A DNA stretch of 64,000 bases from Diphasiastrum complanatum (lineage: Eukaryota > Streptophyta > Lycopodiopsida > Lycopodiales > Lycopodiaceae). The position numbers and the translations under genes were made by a program. The first letter of the stretch is position 1. Each line of letters begins with the position of its first letter. Of this stretch, positions 47,297-59,909 are shown in pieces. The stretch lies in assembly GCA_029204225.1 (NCBI GenBank), contig CM055093.1, positions 5,684,933-5,748,932 of the forward strand, read 5' to 3'. Below the pieces are notes generated by a model. It was not told the origin of the DNA. It did not search any database and saw only the letters and a program-made list of their open reading frames with translations.

Positions 47297-47480
47297 AATG
47301 AAAGAAAGCTTCTCAAGTGAATGAATTATTGACCCTAAGGCGATTTCATCTGGAAGTTGACTTGCTAGGCATTACGAAGGGGATATGCCACATAGGACCC
47401 AGTCGAACTAAGAGAGAGTATTATTTGGAAAGGAAAAAATCATGTGTATCAGAATGTTTAGTGTGCCAATAGTGGATTAG
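47297..47480 (+). pseudogene. Ty3 integrase finger remnant
   Basis: A stretch reading YYLERKKSCVSECLVCQ has the spacing of the integrase Cys pair, with an upstream FHLEVDLLG-like region. This is a very short old fragment between element C and the CACTA remnant. Confidence 0.35.
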
Positions 47481-47499
47481 GCCTCAACCCACAAACTGG

Positions 47500-49297
47500 A
47501 TAGACACTCTTGGATTGGACCTCCCTTGCAACGTGCCTTTGGTGTCTATTTTTCATAAATTACTCTATTGGAGGGCTAATCATCTATTGGATCCTATGCA
47601 CATATTCAAAAACATCGGTGAATCACTATGGAACCACATCATTGGCATAAAAGACAACTCAGTAGCTCGTAAAGATCTACAAGCGACTGACGTGAAAAGA
47701 CCCTATTGGATTCAATACACTGAAGGTGGAGATGAGATTCTACCCAGCGTGCCATGGATTCTTACAAAAGAGCAACTCTGGCATGTTAAACATGTCATAA
47801 AACAAATGAGAACTCCGATAGGCTATGCACATTCTTTATGCAGATCATTTACCAAAGATGATAAATTAAGCGGATTGAAATCGCATGATTGGCATAAGAT
47901 GTTGCAATTCATGCTTCCACCTTCTATTCGAGGTTGTTTCAACAATGATGTACGAAGTACGCTTTACAATTTATCATTGATGATTAGGTTTGTATATCCT
48001 TTTAAACACTTGTATAAATATGTGTTATTTTAATATTTTTATGTGCTAAACAACCTAGTGTTATATCAATCTTGCAGGTGCATTTCCTCAAAAGAAATAA
48101 AAAATAATGAATTGGATTCCATGAAAATCCAAATGATTGAAATGGTATGTTTGTTGGAAAAAGATTTTCCAACTTCCTTTTTGGATATACAAGTTCATCT
48201 TCTAGTGCATTTGGTCGAAGAAGTCAATTGTAGGACTTGTGCACACGAGATGGATGTTCTACCTTGAGCGCTTTATGAAAGTTTTGAAGGGCTTTGTGAG
48301 ACAAAAGGCAAGGCCAGAAGACAGCATTGTAGAAGGTTTGCTTGTACAAGAATCTTTAAGTGACCAAATTAGAATGGGAATTTGTTCATGGATGTGCATG
48401 GAAGGTTAGTGTAGTATTGTCTTTGTGAAGTTTTGTTTTTGTACTACTCAATATATAAATAGTATTTTAATTACACAAATTTGTTGTTTTTTTTTTGTTT
48501 TAGTATAGCTCATACACTGCCATGTGGGCATATGGACATCATTATCATGTTGAGAGAGTTGACAACAAGCGACGTATATATGATTGTGGTATAATGGCCA
48601 ACTTTCAACAAGAGAATCATTCTAGTGCGAGGGACGTGAATGTCATTTTAGGCAACCTAGACTATGTCGGCACATTGCAACATATGAAGTTGATTACGAG
48701 ACTAACAACAAATACTTTATTTTTGACGTAAAATGGTTTAAGGTCATTTATTGTGGATCAATGCCAAGATTAGAAATGATAACTCAAAGTTTTTTCAAAT
48801 CGACTCAACAAAATGTGGACTCTCATGACACTTTAGTATTGCCACGACATTGCGAACAGGTGAGACTCTACAATCCCAACGTCATTAATATTCTCAATGT
48901 CTTATTTAATTATCGATCTTATAACACTAAATTAATTTTTTGGCAGATTATATTTCATCCAGATCGAATAGACCCAAGACGGAGGTATGTGATCCAACTT
49001 AATGCAAGAAAATGATGTGTGTTTAAAGGAAAAGATATTGTAACATTGGATACACACGATGAACCACCACCCAATCTTGAGGTTTTGGAAGAACATGAAC
49101 TACTCATCCAAGCTCCAAACGATATGGAAATGACGGCAGAAGCAAATACAACTGCAAATGATGATATTCCTACGATCTTACAAGGCCATATTGAGGATTT
49201 GAGGCCCCCACGTTTGGATGAGATAGAACTAGAAGAAGAGGAGATTGAATATGAGGGTAGCTCACATTCTCAAAGAGACATAATCAGAAATCTATAA
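47500..49297 (+). pseudogene. CACTA (En/Spm) transposase remnant with DUF4218/DUF4216-like regions
   Basis: The first exon (about 47500-47987) has NHLLDPMHIFKNIGESLWNH and SGLKSHDWHKMLQFMLPPSI, as in the transposase-associated DUF4218 region of TNP2-type CACTA elements. Splicing 47988-48077 (AG/GTTTGT, TTGCAG/G) joins to FPTSFLDIQVHLLVHLVEEV. After a frame change at about 48235 the region continues MKVLKGFVRQKARPED. Introns 48405-48503 and 48860-48946 have good GT-AG ends. Further exons give HHYHVERVDNKRRIYDCGI, LDYVGTLQ, HDTLVLPRHCEQ and RIDPRRRYVIQLNARK, matching the DUF4216 region, then an acidic tail. A TGA at about 49015 and frame changes make it non-functional. The catalytic N-terminus and CACTA termini were not seen. 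Confidence 0.88.
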
Positions 49298-49317
49298 TTA
49301 TACTTAGACCTGGATTC

Positions 49318-49790
49318 AGATGAGTGTCAAGACTTATAAGAGGAAGAAGCTTTGGAAAAAGCTAGGGCTGCAGTGGAAGTTCATTTTGTACCTGTGTCAG
49401 CAACAATTTTACCTGATCTTTTGCATAGATCTTGTCAAAGGATGGATGTGAATACCCAATTGCATCATGGCGAAGAGCCATTTAAGATGACAGAACCAGA
49501 GTAGCCACAAACAGAGTTGATCATGAATATTATGTCTAGCAAGATATTAGATTGGGAGAAATCTTAAGGTTGGCGCCTCAAGCCAAGTGTTTGTAGAAAG
49601 ATTGACCAAGACTGAGACCAAGATTCAGCCGGAACCACTATATTGTGCGGGGTTTGAATATTCTAACAAAGTACTCAATGTAGCGGCCGTCAGGGAAAGT
49701 GAGCAAAGGAATATCACCTTGCTGATTCAACATAAACATTTTGATGGAGAGGCAACTGTGATAGATGGAGAGTCATGATTCAATCTTATT
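49318..49790 (+). pseudogene. gag-protease fragment of the element A family
   Basis: Plus-strand readings MDVNTQLHHGEEPFKMTEPE and PEPLYCAGFEYSNKVLNV parallel 5250-4905 of element A (LHHHEEPFRM, EPLFCAGFEESNEVLHV). It ends with an IDGES-like protease site at about 49778. It is broken by stops. It begins directly after the CACTA tail, so one element inserted beside or into the other. Confidence 0.8.
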
Positions 49791-49824
49791 TTTGTTGGAT
49801 TTATTCCTCTAGATCTTCTAGACC

Positions 49825-50010
49825 CCATTTTAATCTGCCTCCATTCATGCTGCATATTTACTAACGTTGTCACGCAGTCTACATATTTACATGCAAATTT
49901 GCGCAGACGAAGAAAAGGTGAAAGAATCGCGACATTGTGTTGCTACACAGTTTAAGGTGACAGGCGAAAAGGGGACACTATCTTACAGAATGCCAAAAGT
50001 GCCCTAAAAG
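49825..50010 (-). repeat. dispersed repeat, inverted copy of 25980-26233
   Basis: The reverse complement of this stretch follows 25980-26233 from the gggcac phrase to ggcagattaaaatggg. It may be a non-coding retroelement part present in both loci. Confidence 0.75.
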
Positions 50011-50015
50011 CTACG

Positions 50016-50180
50016 CGTTCCGTTTCGGAACGATGCCCTAAAAAAAACATACATTTTTTTACAAAGGATTTATTTCATATAAAATGCAACTAATATACAT
50101 TTTTTTTTATAACTTAAAAAATATCGTTCCGACTAGGAACGTCCCGGAACGTTTCGACCCATTTTGGTCGGAACGGGCTT
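50016..50180. repeat. cluster of CGTTCCG hairpins
   Basis: CGTTCCGTTTCGGAACG at 50016-50032 is a perfect 7-bp stem with a 3-base loop. CGTTCCGACTAGGAACG is at 50125-50141, and CGTTTCGACC pairs with GGTCGGAACG at 50150-50175. The spacer is AT-rich. Confidence 0.8.
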
Positions 50181-50189
50181 CTAAGCTCC

Positions 50190-51680
50190 AGAATAATATA
50201 ACGTGAATGTGAATATTTATTCAGTTATTCTAGGAACCAACACCTCTGCAGGTCTTTCACCTTAATCCATGCTCTTTGTCATTGTCATGAATTGAAAAGC
50301 ATATATGTGGAAACTTCAAAACAAATAAGAAACATTTATTTACTAAGCATCCGTTTGCCATTCTTTTTTTAGGCTTGGCTTTTTTACTTCTAGTTTTTTG
50401 AAATGTTCAAGATTGTTTCTAGAAAGAACATCCACTTAGAATAATCATGAATTATTAGAAATCATAATGTTTTGATTGATGTAAAATAACATTCATTGAT
50501 CAAAATAATTTTTCTGAAAATATAGCCATACCAAAAATACTAAAAATGCATGAAGATGCTCAAAATTGTATCTTGTGCGCATGATACCAACAATTGCAAC
50601 CTCTTCAACCAGGTACACATTATTGCACTTTTGTGTTAAGTTTGAGACTGAGAAACCTATTTCAAGCATGCATATCATCTCCATCTCACCACCATGTTTA
50701 ATTTTCATATTCACTTCACAGATCTATTGAGCACAACCATTACCAAAGTATATGTATAATTTCAATTTTAAAATTGTGGCTGTTTTTTAAAACTAATCTT
50801 CGTGGACATCATAAACTAAAAAGACAAATAAGAGAATGTATGCTATACACTAGACAATGGGTGACAATTTCACGATAGTCTCTTATACATCTTTAGTTAG
50901 GAACTCATGAATGATGATTGAAAAAATGTAATGAAACATTCTATGCCAATCATGAAAATTGAGATCCCAAACATGTCAATCTTCTACGCATGACATTTAA
51001 TAATGAATCAGCACAACCCATCATTGTCTTCATGTTAGAAATGAATCCACAAATCTAAGTTGCTTATTGATAAATGTCCAAGTTAGATGAGTATATTTGT
51101 CTTTGTTCGCACTTATCCAACTTTGTTTCCATTATTATTTTGGGTCTTCGTAGGGTGTTTGGCTTGATCATGTTATCCCATAAGTGTTTTTCATTAACAT
51201 TTTTTCAATATATGCATTGGACTAGCAAATCTTTCTTAATTTACTTACAAATGATGGATATAGGTTTTCATTGTGTTTTCAAAAAGATGAATTATAAAAA
51301 ATCCTCATAGCAGAACATATGAGTTCTATCAAGTGTGCGAGATGTATGCAACAAAAAAATTATTAACATTGCATAATTAATAAAAAATGCCTTAATACTA
51401 GCCTTCGTGGGATAGTGCCCTCTTTCAATCAATGAACAAAATTTTAAAAATGTTCGAATATTCAAAATAACAAGACAGTGTTGAATAAAAGACTAAAACC
51501 TTATTTGCAGCAATTCCATCTGTAGCAAATTCCAGAGTGCCACCTAGCAAGTGTAACCTGGATGCACTAGAATAATTGCACATTCATTTTTGGGTTGGGC
51601 TAACACTTTAAAAGCATAAATCTAGTGTACAGATTTAAGTACCAAGACATTACGAATGGGAATGTTACAATAAGCAAAAA
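50190..51680. other. AT-rich, no gene recognised
   Basis: No domain or repeat was recognised; frames are short and random. Confidence 0.4.
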
Positions 51681-51689
51681 GACTCGAGG

Positions 51690-53160
51690 CAAAGAAAGGG
51701 CAAATGACATCAGGTTGGCCATTTTGTAGATCAAAAACAATGTGATGAAGATAAAAAAGATACAGGTGCAAGCTCAAATATTATCATTGCACTATTGTCG
51801 ATTGATGAGCCCAATAATGATGGTACATTGATAGTAATGCTTCTAGGCACATGACGTTTCGGAAAGAGTAGTTTACTGAATTTCATCAGTTACATGGAGT
51901 AAATGAGGTAGGACAAGCCAAAGGTACTACCAGTGAGAGGCATTGGAATTGTGCCCTTGAGAATGGAAAGATAAAAGATATTGGTAATGTTCAGTACATT
52001 CCAACTCTGATACCAAAACATTGCAATCCATTCTCCTAAAGCTCCCAAAACTCTAATGGTCGATGTGTAGAATGAACCACCCAACCGTAAGTGCCCTCCT
52101 CTTGAGTCTATTTGATTGCTATTCTGGGCCTGGGACACATGGCTGCCATGCAAGGGTCATAAGTCCCCATAGTTCCATGAAATTCACTACCCACAATCAG
52201 TGTGTGGTGACTCTGAGGCACCACCCCCAAGCCCCCCTATGGACCCTAGTCGTCAGCAACGGAGATGCCTCTGCAGTATGATCAACTAGCCAACAGTGGG
52301 TTGGGGTGACCAATCGTGCATTGTCAATTGGAACAATTGATGTCCAAGATCTCAAAGTGAACTTTGATCACGACATGTGTTTGGTATTATATTGTTATTA
52401 TGTCATAGCCACAAGGATAAGAGTGAACAAAAATTGGTTGCATAACCTAAACGCATTCACACGTGGAGCCATGGTCAGCACCATTGATGACTGTCCAAAG
52501 TAATCTTTGGTATCAAAGATTTAGACATATTAGCATCCAAAGCCTACAACTCTTGAAGTGACGCAACCTTATCATTGGATTACCCAATATTGCATTAGAT
52601 GGAAGAGTATGTAAAGGTTGTGCCATGGACGAGCAACATAGAGAGAGGTTTTCAAAGAATGACGCTAGGAGAGCTCACGAGATTTTGGAGATCATCCATA
52701 TAGATGTTTGCGAGCCATTACGAAAAAGGTCAACAAGTGGTTCATATTATTTTATTACATTTATTGACAATTTCAGCAAATAGATATGGATTTAATTCAT
52801 GTATCAAAAATCAAAAAGCTTTTGCACATTCTTGTGAGTTCAAGAATTTAGTGGAGAAACAATCTGGCCATAAAGTGTAAGCAACATGGCATCAAGGCGT
52901 AATTTTAGCACCATATAAATTGCAACAAACTGGAGTCACCAAGAACAAAACACACGATCATGAAGATGGCACAATCCATCCTTAAAGAATAAGAGCATGC
53001 CAAATCCATTTTGGACAGAAGAATGTAACACAACAGTGTATGTAGTAAATGAATGTCCTATGAAATCAATAAATAAAATGATGCTTTACAAAGCATTCAC
53101 ATAGCAAGCAAAAAAAATTTCATCTTACGATTCTTTATTATGATGTCTATGCTCATGTTC
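51690..53160 (+). pseudogene. decayed Ty1/copia gag-pol (protease to integrase)
   Basis: At 51860-52010 the reading gives RHMTFRKE, then GKIKDIGNVQYIPTL, the end of copia protease. From about 52600, KGCAMDEQHRERFSKNDARR is the pre-integrase finger region. Then HEILEIIHIDVCEPL and STSGSYYFITFIDNFSK give the integrase core start, and CNTTVYVVNECPMKSINKM is its later part. Between 52020 and 52500 the match is lost, so an insertion or strong divergence sits there. Stops are frequent. It ends by passing into the LTR-like repeat at 53163. Confidence 0.8.
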
Positions 53161-53162
53161 CC

Positions 53163-53475
53163 AAGAATGATTCGCGAAAGACAAGACTAAATGTTGATCA
53201 TCTATTACCAGTAAGAACAACTAGAAAGATCAGACAGAATGAATGATAAGCATAGCAATATTAACATAGATCTGAACGCAGAACAATGAATTGTATCAGA
53301 TTAAGTATATCACGTATACATGTCAATAATGCGGTAGAGCACAATACAGTAGCAGACGAAACCGTGTGCCCTACAAAGCTTATTTCAATCTGTAAAAGGG
53401 AATTAAACCTTAAACAAAATGAAGAGTTAATGCTCAGGGCATCTACTTCGTTTATGTCGTCTTCTTCTGCTCTCT
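53163..53475 (+). repeat. dispersed LTR-like repeat, copy 2
   Basis: Matches 25349-25690 in order, beginning gaatgattcgcgaaagacaa. Here it follows copia integrase directly. Confidence 0.7.
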
Positions 53476-53479
53476 TCAT

Positions 53480-54385
53480 CCTCTCTTCATCCTATCATTT
53501 CGGAACGGGCAACTAAGTGAAAAAAATGTTGGATTTGCGCCAACAGTTTGAAGAACTCAGAGCTTTATCTAGAAAGTGTCACGTGTCATTACCTTGACAA
53601 TAGGAGCCCCTACAAAATTTACACATCCTTGAGTTTTCGTAACTAACTCACGGTAAAACGGACCCATAATAGACTCCAAAATCCAGTAAAAATAGGGGGA
53701 GAACATATCAACAATGGAATGGGAATTTGCAAAAGGTTGTCAATGAAATACATTTTTCCAAGGACTAGACCGATTGTCTATCTACTTCCCTAAAGTACAT
53801 AATCTTTGTATCTTGTATGTCACTCCAGATACGTTTCAAATGAAAACTGATTACAAGTTACTCAAGAGGTCGTTAAAGGAAACAGCGATTTGTGAATTCC
53901 AGAAAGATCAAAGTAAAATAGGTACAAAAGACTTTACGCCCGTTGAAACACCCACTCAACACAATCTAAACTTACTATTTTAAGCCCAACATTTGAAATG
54001 GCTGCAAGTATTTGGTAACAAAGAGAACCACAATGCAGGGGTTTTCTTACAGAGGTTTGCCTGGCTCTTCAGAATATACTAATGTGAGAAAACCCATCAA
54101 TGTCGGGAATAAGGACCACGAGGTAAATAACATTGGCCACAATTGAGAACCCACAACGGATGCACTTCCAATAATCCATAAATCATGGACTGTTGTCCAT
54201 CATGATCTATGTCAAATGGAAGACCCACATGAGTATGACAAAAAGGCTCACACCAAGCTGACTGTTGCATGACTCACACAACAAGCAAATTGTACTAGGG
54301 ATAAAACCTTCACCAAGCAAATGCAAACTTTGTCCGAATCCAGTCATAACAAATATTTCAGTTGTATAAGGTGAACTTGCATCTT
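53480..54385. other. 3' flank of CAP, no other gene recognised
   Basis: Short frames only. The CAP 3' UTR should lie just left of 54386 on the minus strand, but no clear polyadenylation hexamer was found. Confidence 0.4.
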
Positions 54386-57300
54386 CTAGCCACCCGAATG
54401 TGAAACAGGAGTCGTCGTGAAGCGTCCGTCAGAATAAACGTTGAGAAATTGCTCAGGAAGTGCATGCTCTATCTGCAAAGAATTTTACAAGCAGGTTCTT
54501 TAGAAATGTAAAAATCAGACCTAATTAAGAATAGAATAGTTTTTTAGTAAGCTATTTCAAGGTCAAAATTTTCAGGCCTTCAAAAAATAGTTCCGATGAA
54601 TTGCAATTCTATCTAACAGTTTCAAATCTATCTGAATTCAAATGAAATTCTTGATCTTTCTTTTTTTATCTGAATTTTTCCTCCTTTTTTTCAAAAGCTA
54701 TCCTTACAAGTGATCCTGATACCAAAAAGTTGATATCCTGTTGCATAACCCCACGATGAGTGTAAAAGTTACTAGACATATGACTCACCAGGTCTGAGTC
54801 CTCTGTCGAACCAGGAACTAGCACATTTATCTCACTGGACTTCGCAGTAGTTATAGATGCCTGTAATGAAGGCTTACTAAGATAAAACTGACATCCATTA
54901 GTATTATCGATTGCAATTGTTGGTGCTGTTCCCTGAGAAAACAATGTAATTGATGATTATCACATGCACTTGAAAGTACTTATAAAGAGCTCCCCAGGAG
55001 GGGACTTGAAGTGGTGCAAGATTCAGGAGTAAAAACCAGCTAAAAACCGGTTCGAATCAAAAAAAAGAAAAAAATCAGTTTTTGTTGGAAAAAACTAGTT
55101 TGAATGTGTAACAATCACAACAGAGTAATACGCCCATAAGGCCCGTGGGCTTCATGGGTATATTGGCCTGCTGCCACTGGCAAGGATTGTATGCTTATAA
55201 GTTGTCAAAAATAAAAAGGAAAATAAACACGAGGTTTTTATGATGACTACAATACAAATGTGAAGGTACCAGTGAAGGAAGAAAAGTGTTTCAAAAAATT
55301 AAAGCTTTTGTCTACCAAATTACCTGGCACTGAACTTCAACACTGGTGCAGTTTACAATCTCACAGGCTGCCACAACATCCTGAATGAAATTCACAATAT
55401 GTACTTCAATTTCAACTCCATGAGGCTTGAGACAGAATATCTTCTATGCATCCAGAAGAGTAAAGCATGTGCTGTCTAGAGAGTTTAATTCTTCTGAAAT
55501 ATACAAATTCAACATTGGTTCTGTTCAGGGCCTTACTTTAAATACAAGACCAGATTTAGTGCACCTGTCCATAGTTATATTGTTGACTTTTCCTACAGTT
55601 TCAGAATCACAAAAGCAAATGTCAAGTCCAGAAAAACACAAAAGATAAAGCACATGAATAATCTATACTAGAGAAGTAGCTGATAAAACATCAAATTGTA
55701 CTTGTAAATTTCTGTATATATAAAAGAGCAATGATTTTGCTTGCTGTTCTACAATAAGAGTTGTACTTCAACCTACCATGGACCTGGATTACACAGCCTT
55801 TGCACCCATACACGTACACAGACTGGCGAGCATTGGTTTGACTTACAACAAGGTTCTTGTTGTCAGTCTGATTTTCAACAACCCACCTATCAAAAAAATT
55901 GCTGTGAGTTTCTAGGCAAGAAGTCTAAGACCAACAGTACAGCTGGAGGGTTCTTTTCAAACATATTGCTACGAAAAAGTCTCTGCTATCACACGAAAAG
56001 AAAAGAGGTAAATTCAATGTCTTGTTTCTAGTAGCCACTTTTGTCAATGAGAGAATTTTTTGAAACTTTTTTACACTCCAATGTCCCCTTTGTGATGGTA
56101 TGTAATAGTGGAGGCACTTACTTGCGATCCATCTGCAACTCAAATTTTGGAGTTCCTTTGTTTGAAGAAACAGTTGCACGGTTGCTCTCCTTGTCTACCA
56201 TGGGTCCACCAGCAGCAACTACACCAGATCGTTCAGCACGATTTTTTGTCTTCATGTCATCGGTCACTTTTCTTAAACCTGAAACATATTAACATTTCAA
56301 GAAAACAAGAAATTTTAAAATGATTAAAAACACTTTGAGAAAAATCAGAAAAATGTTCTCTTAAAACAAATTGTTTTGTGGCATACCATGGGTTACAGCT
56401 TCTCCTTTGTTGAGATCGCTAAACACTGCACTCATGCTTAGCTTAGAGCCACTAGTACTGGCAGATGAAACTGGGCCAGGTGGTGGAGGTGGTGGGCCTT
56501 TCGGCAGTGAAGGTGGTGCAGGTGGGGCAGTCGGTGCAACACCAGCAGCACCAAACTTCTCAACATTAATCCCTTTCTCATTCCAGGAAGGTCCAGTCGT
56601 GTGGAATTTCTTAACATAGTCTCGCAGGCCTGACAAATATAGCTCTTTGATGGCTTTGGCCCAGTCAACATGCTTTGCATCTTTGTTCCTGTATTCGATA
56701 AGAACCTGTTTGGGGGGAAAGAAACCTCATTAGAGAACTACACCTGAAGAAAAATAATGGCATGGCTTGCTTAAACACAAGTTGTAGTCACAATAAATCA
56801 CAATTAGAAGCCCTTCTAACCAATTCTGGATTTAATTAACTTTATTAAGATTTCAATTCTTCCTACACTTTATATAAGATTTGCAGAAAGAAAAAACTCT
56901 TTTTCTAATCGTTTTGCAACAGGACGATTTGAACTGTCAAACAGGATATAAAATTGATTCAAATCAACTTGTGACTCTGATCCAGGGAGAGACTAAACCT
57001 TGTTATTGTAAAACTCCGCAGCTTGCCAGCTCTCCTCAATATGTGGTCCCGGCAGGCTCATTCCTGTAAACATAGAGAAAGCCTAAGTCATGATAAAGCC
57101 AACACTAATTCGAAAGCAATGGGTTGATGACTACTGACTTATTCAAGTTGTCAAATTGGACACTAGCAAGCATCCTGCTTTGTATGCCTTCACAGTTGGC
57201 CATAGTGAAATAAATCAAAACTAGTTTCAGAAAGCATTTGCTTGGGTCAAATTTTGTGAGACCACATAAGATTTTGGAATATATGTACCATTGTCCTTTG

Positions 57301-57457
57301 TGTAGAGAACCCAAAAAAGAGCTTGCAGGCTCTCTGCAACTGTTTTCAAGTGGTTGTACGTGTCTGTCCTCTTCCCTTCTGTAAGTGAGTTTGCTTTGCT
57401 AGTGACATCTGCCAAAGGCTTTAGCAACTTCTGCAGACTGGGTACATCCGGTTGCTG
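54386..57457 (-). CDS. CAP1: adenylyl cyclase-associated protein (CAP), nine 3' exons, 5' end not found
   Basis: On the minus strand, exons 57457-57289, 57064-56999, 56705-56387, 56278-56122, 55886-55777, 55592-55537, 55380-55324, 54932-54789 and 54472-54386 have GT-AG borders. They encode about 385 of the roughly 470 residues of plant CAP. Visible parts are the helical domain ([32 protein letters not shown]), the Pro-rich linker ([11 protein letters not shown]), the WH2-like [19 protein letters not shown], and the beta-helix CARP domain ([33 protein letters not shown], stop). CAP recharges actin monomers with ATP and works with cofilin in the cytosol. The first N-terminal exons should lie right of 57457. 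Exon 2 appears one base too long. The name CAP1 follows the Arabidopsis gene. Confidence 0.93.
56999..57064 (-). other. CAP1: CAP exon with an apparent extra base at its 3' end
   Basis: This exon ends ...TACAATAACAAAG/GTTTAG. With the next exon starting GTTCTTATCG, the joint is out of frame by one. All seven later junctions keep frame exactly. One A fewer in the AAA run would restore the expected ...[11 protein letters not shown] reading. Confidence 0.7.
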
Positions 57458-58969
57458 CTCTCACAACAAACAGAAATAAAAATTAACATCATCATCGAGA
57501 GCCTGCATCTTTGAAAACAATCAATTGTATGTCACGCTTGATGCAAATTACACAATTTGTTTCTCAAAATGAACTAGATTCCATAGTAAGAACGCATCAT
57601 GATTCGAAGTCCTTTGCACCAATTTGTGATTTAAATCAGTCTTAGAGAACTTTTTTCTCCAAACATTTATTTTGCCCACATTTTCTTCAAAAAATTTAAA
57701 ATGGAAAAGTTTTTTTGAAACATTTTGCAGTATGATGATTCAAATTGTCGAAAAAACAAGCCCCCTCTCCTACATCTTCTACCCTTCCTCATCGTCTTCT
57801 TTCTTCCTCTTCGCTTTCCTTTACTTTCATTCTTCCTTCCCCTGCTTTTCTTCTTCTTCCGCTTTCTCACCTTCTTTCAGCCTTTTGACTCTTCTTCATC
57901 TACCTCTTCCATTCCAACGAAACATTACAAGAAACTTTGCACTAAATACAACCTTACAAGCTTCTATTCATCAAAAAAGCCTTGTAAATATGTTCAGTAT
58001 AATCTCATTTTCAGAATCATACTCCCTACCAATTACTTGTATCACAGACATAGCACTTGGTCTTTGGCACTTCATTTATTACAATTTGTCAGTAGACCAT
58101 TTGATTGAGCCTTGGGCCAGATTAGCAACAGGATCTTGGAATTTCAATAGACTTACTCATTCTTATCGAGCTTTGAGCTCTTTCAACTCCTGGTTATCTT
58201 GTTGGAACATGGCCCTAATTGAGCTTGGCCTCCTACTTAGCTCGTAAATTCTTAGCCAAGTGCATAGATTGTGCAGACAGGTTCTTGTATATCTTCTTTC
58301 ATTTTTTTCATGACCTGGTCCCATAAAGCATTCATAGATATAGCATCCTAACCCTAACTTGATTTACTTAAAAAGGCTTAATCAGTAGATTCATTGTTTG
58401 AAGTAGTTCGTACCTTTGCTTGACATATCAACCTTCGATATAGTTACATTTGGCCATAAATCAGCTTTATTATCACGACTTATGGAGACTGTCAACATTG
58501 ATTTTTCCATCTATAGTACTGCGTATATCCTCTATATCCCAACTTATGTATTGTTTTGCTTGTAATTTGGTATCCTAGCATTTTTATGGCATAGAGGAGC
58601 TTCAATTCACATTCTATAGAGTCTAAATCTTTTTTGGGTGCTAGAAATTATTTGTTCGCTATTTAAGAACTGGCAAAAAACTTCTAGTTTTGTTTTTGCT
58701 TCTAGTTCTATCTATAATGCTCCAAATTTCTTTTTGATTAAATCAGTACTTTTATTTTGTTGCGAATCCTCAATCACACCAACAATCACAAATGCACAGC
58801 AACAAGAAGACTACACAAGCACTCAAAGAAGAGCTCAATAAACCCTGAAATAGCCACCATTCTATTCAACACAGTAGATAGTTGAGTTACTAAGTATAGT
58901 AGAAATTAGTCTAGACCCTTAGTGCCAAGAAGGCAACATCTAGGTAGTTTTATTCTACTCACGTGAGCA
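57458..58969. other. probable long CAP intron; no exon recognised
   Basis: I searched the minus strand for CAP N-terminal sequence and found none. A pyrimidine-rich tract lies at 57760-57910. The plus-strand Ser-rich frames over it look like low-complexity artefacts. Confidence 0.4.
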
Positions 58970-59240
58970 GCGTGGGCAATCTTTCTTGGACCTTTTCAAA
59001 ACGCCTTTTCGAAAAGGGTTTAAAATGGGTTCGAACGGGAAAGAATCAGCGACACAATTTTAGGGTTTTCTTTTTTGTTTTGTGGCCCTGAAAGGTGGGG
59101 GGGGGGGGGTATTTCTAGCCTTCTATTATGTCATAAACAAGTGCTTTTTAAGAGTATAGATTTGCAATGTTGAATGCAATCTTGAATCTTGGGTCCTGAC
59201 TCGAGAGTCAAAACTCCGGAGTCTCACCTACAATCCACAG
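58970..59240 (+). repeat. dispersed repeat unit, copy 1 of 3
   Basis: Shares tggaccttttcaaaacgcctt, cttctattatg and gactcgagagtcaaaactc with the units at 61795-62005 and 62040-62310. A poly-G run lies at 59097-59109. Confidence 0.75.
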
Positions 59241-59690
59241 ATGATAGCACATACATGGTACTACATAATACAACATTGATATTCAAGTCTCAAGACTCAA
59301 TGCTCATGTAACATTGAAACTTGATAGCATGCAATAACATTGCAATCGTTAAATGTTCAAACTTAGAAGTTAATAATGCGGCATTCCCATCGAATCTAGA
59401 TCGTTAAAATTTTCAAGACTATAATCAATATTTAGTAATGCTTGTTACAAAAATTTAAACTCAAGCGACAAGTCTCAAATCATACATGAATGATGACACA
59501 TGTAGTTTGAACTTCCATTATCCAAATTTTATAAACGTCAATAGCAAATTACAAATTTTTACAATATCTACTAGTCTGCACCGTGTAAACAATGTACAAG
59601 TAAAATCCTAATTCCCAACACCCGAGGAAGTAGGGCTGAATCCTGATAGCTAAAGGCTAACTTGTAATGTCTAACGTAGCCGCCCCCTAG
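59241..59690. other. no gene recognised
   Basis: AT-rich sequence without coding or repeat signature. Confidence 0.4.
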
Positions 59691-59850
59691 TCACCCGTGA
59701 TGCAGGTGCAAGCTCAGGACCCTCATAATTGCCACTCAAACTCTCATCCCTCCTTGAGGACTCCTCACTCTCATCCTCATCCTCTAGGGCCTCTGTCTTC
59801 TCTTCCTCCTCTTCTAGCTCCTCTTCCTCGATTGCTCAAGAGCTTGGACC
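59688..59850 (-). pseudogene. acidic C-terminal exon of an unrecognised protein
   Basis: Minus-strand reading from about 59845 gives an acidic run (EEEELEEEEEKTEALEDEDE), then GPELAPASRVTRGRLR and a stop. A splice acceptor-like AG precedes it. A second block at 60060-59985 (SDLPPRLQEEEDIYSLLHNE) may be an upstream exon. I suspect a transposase C-terminus, possibly hAT-like, but cannot show it. Confidence 0.3.
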
Positions 59851-59909
59851 TGCCCACACACGAGGATGGGCGAAGGTTACAACTTGCAAGTTATAAGTTT
59901 GAACTTTGA

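Noticed and set aside
57667-58247. Ser/Phe-rich plus frames and Lys/Arg-rich minus frame
   Set aside because: Low-complexity translations of a pyrimidine tract inside the probable CAP intron.
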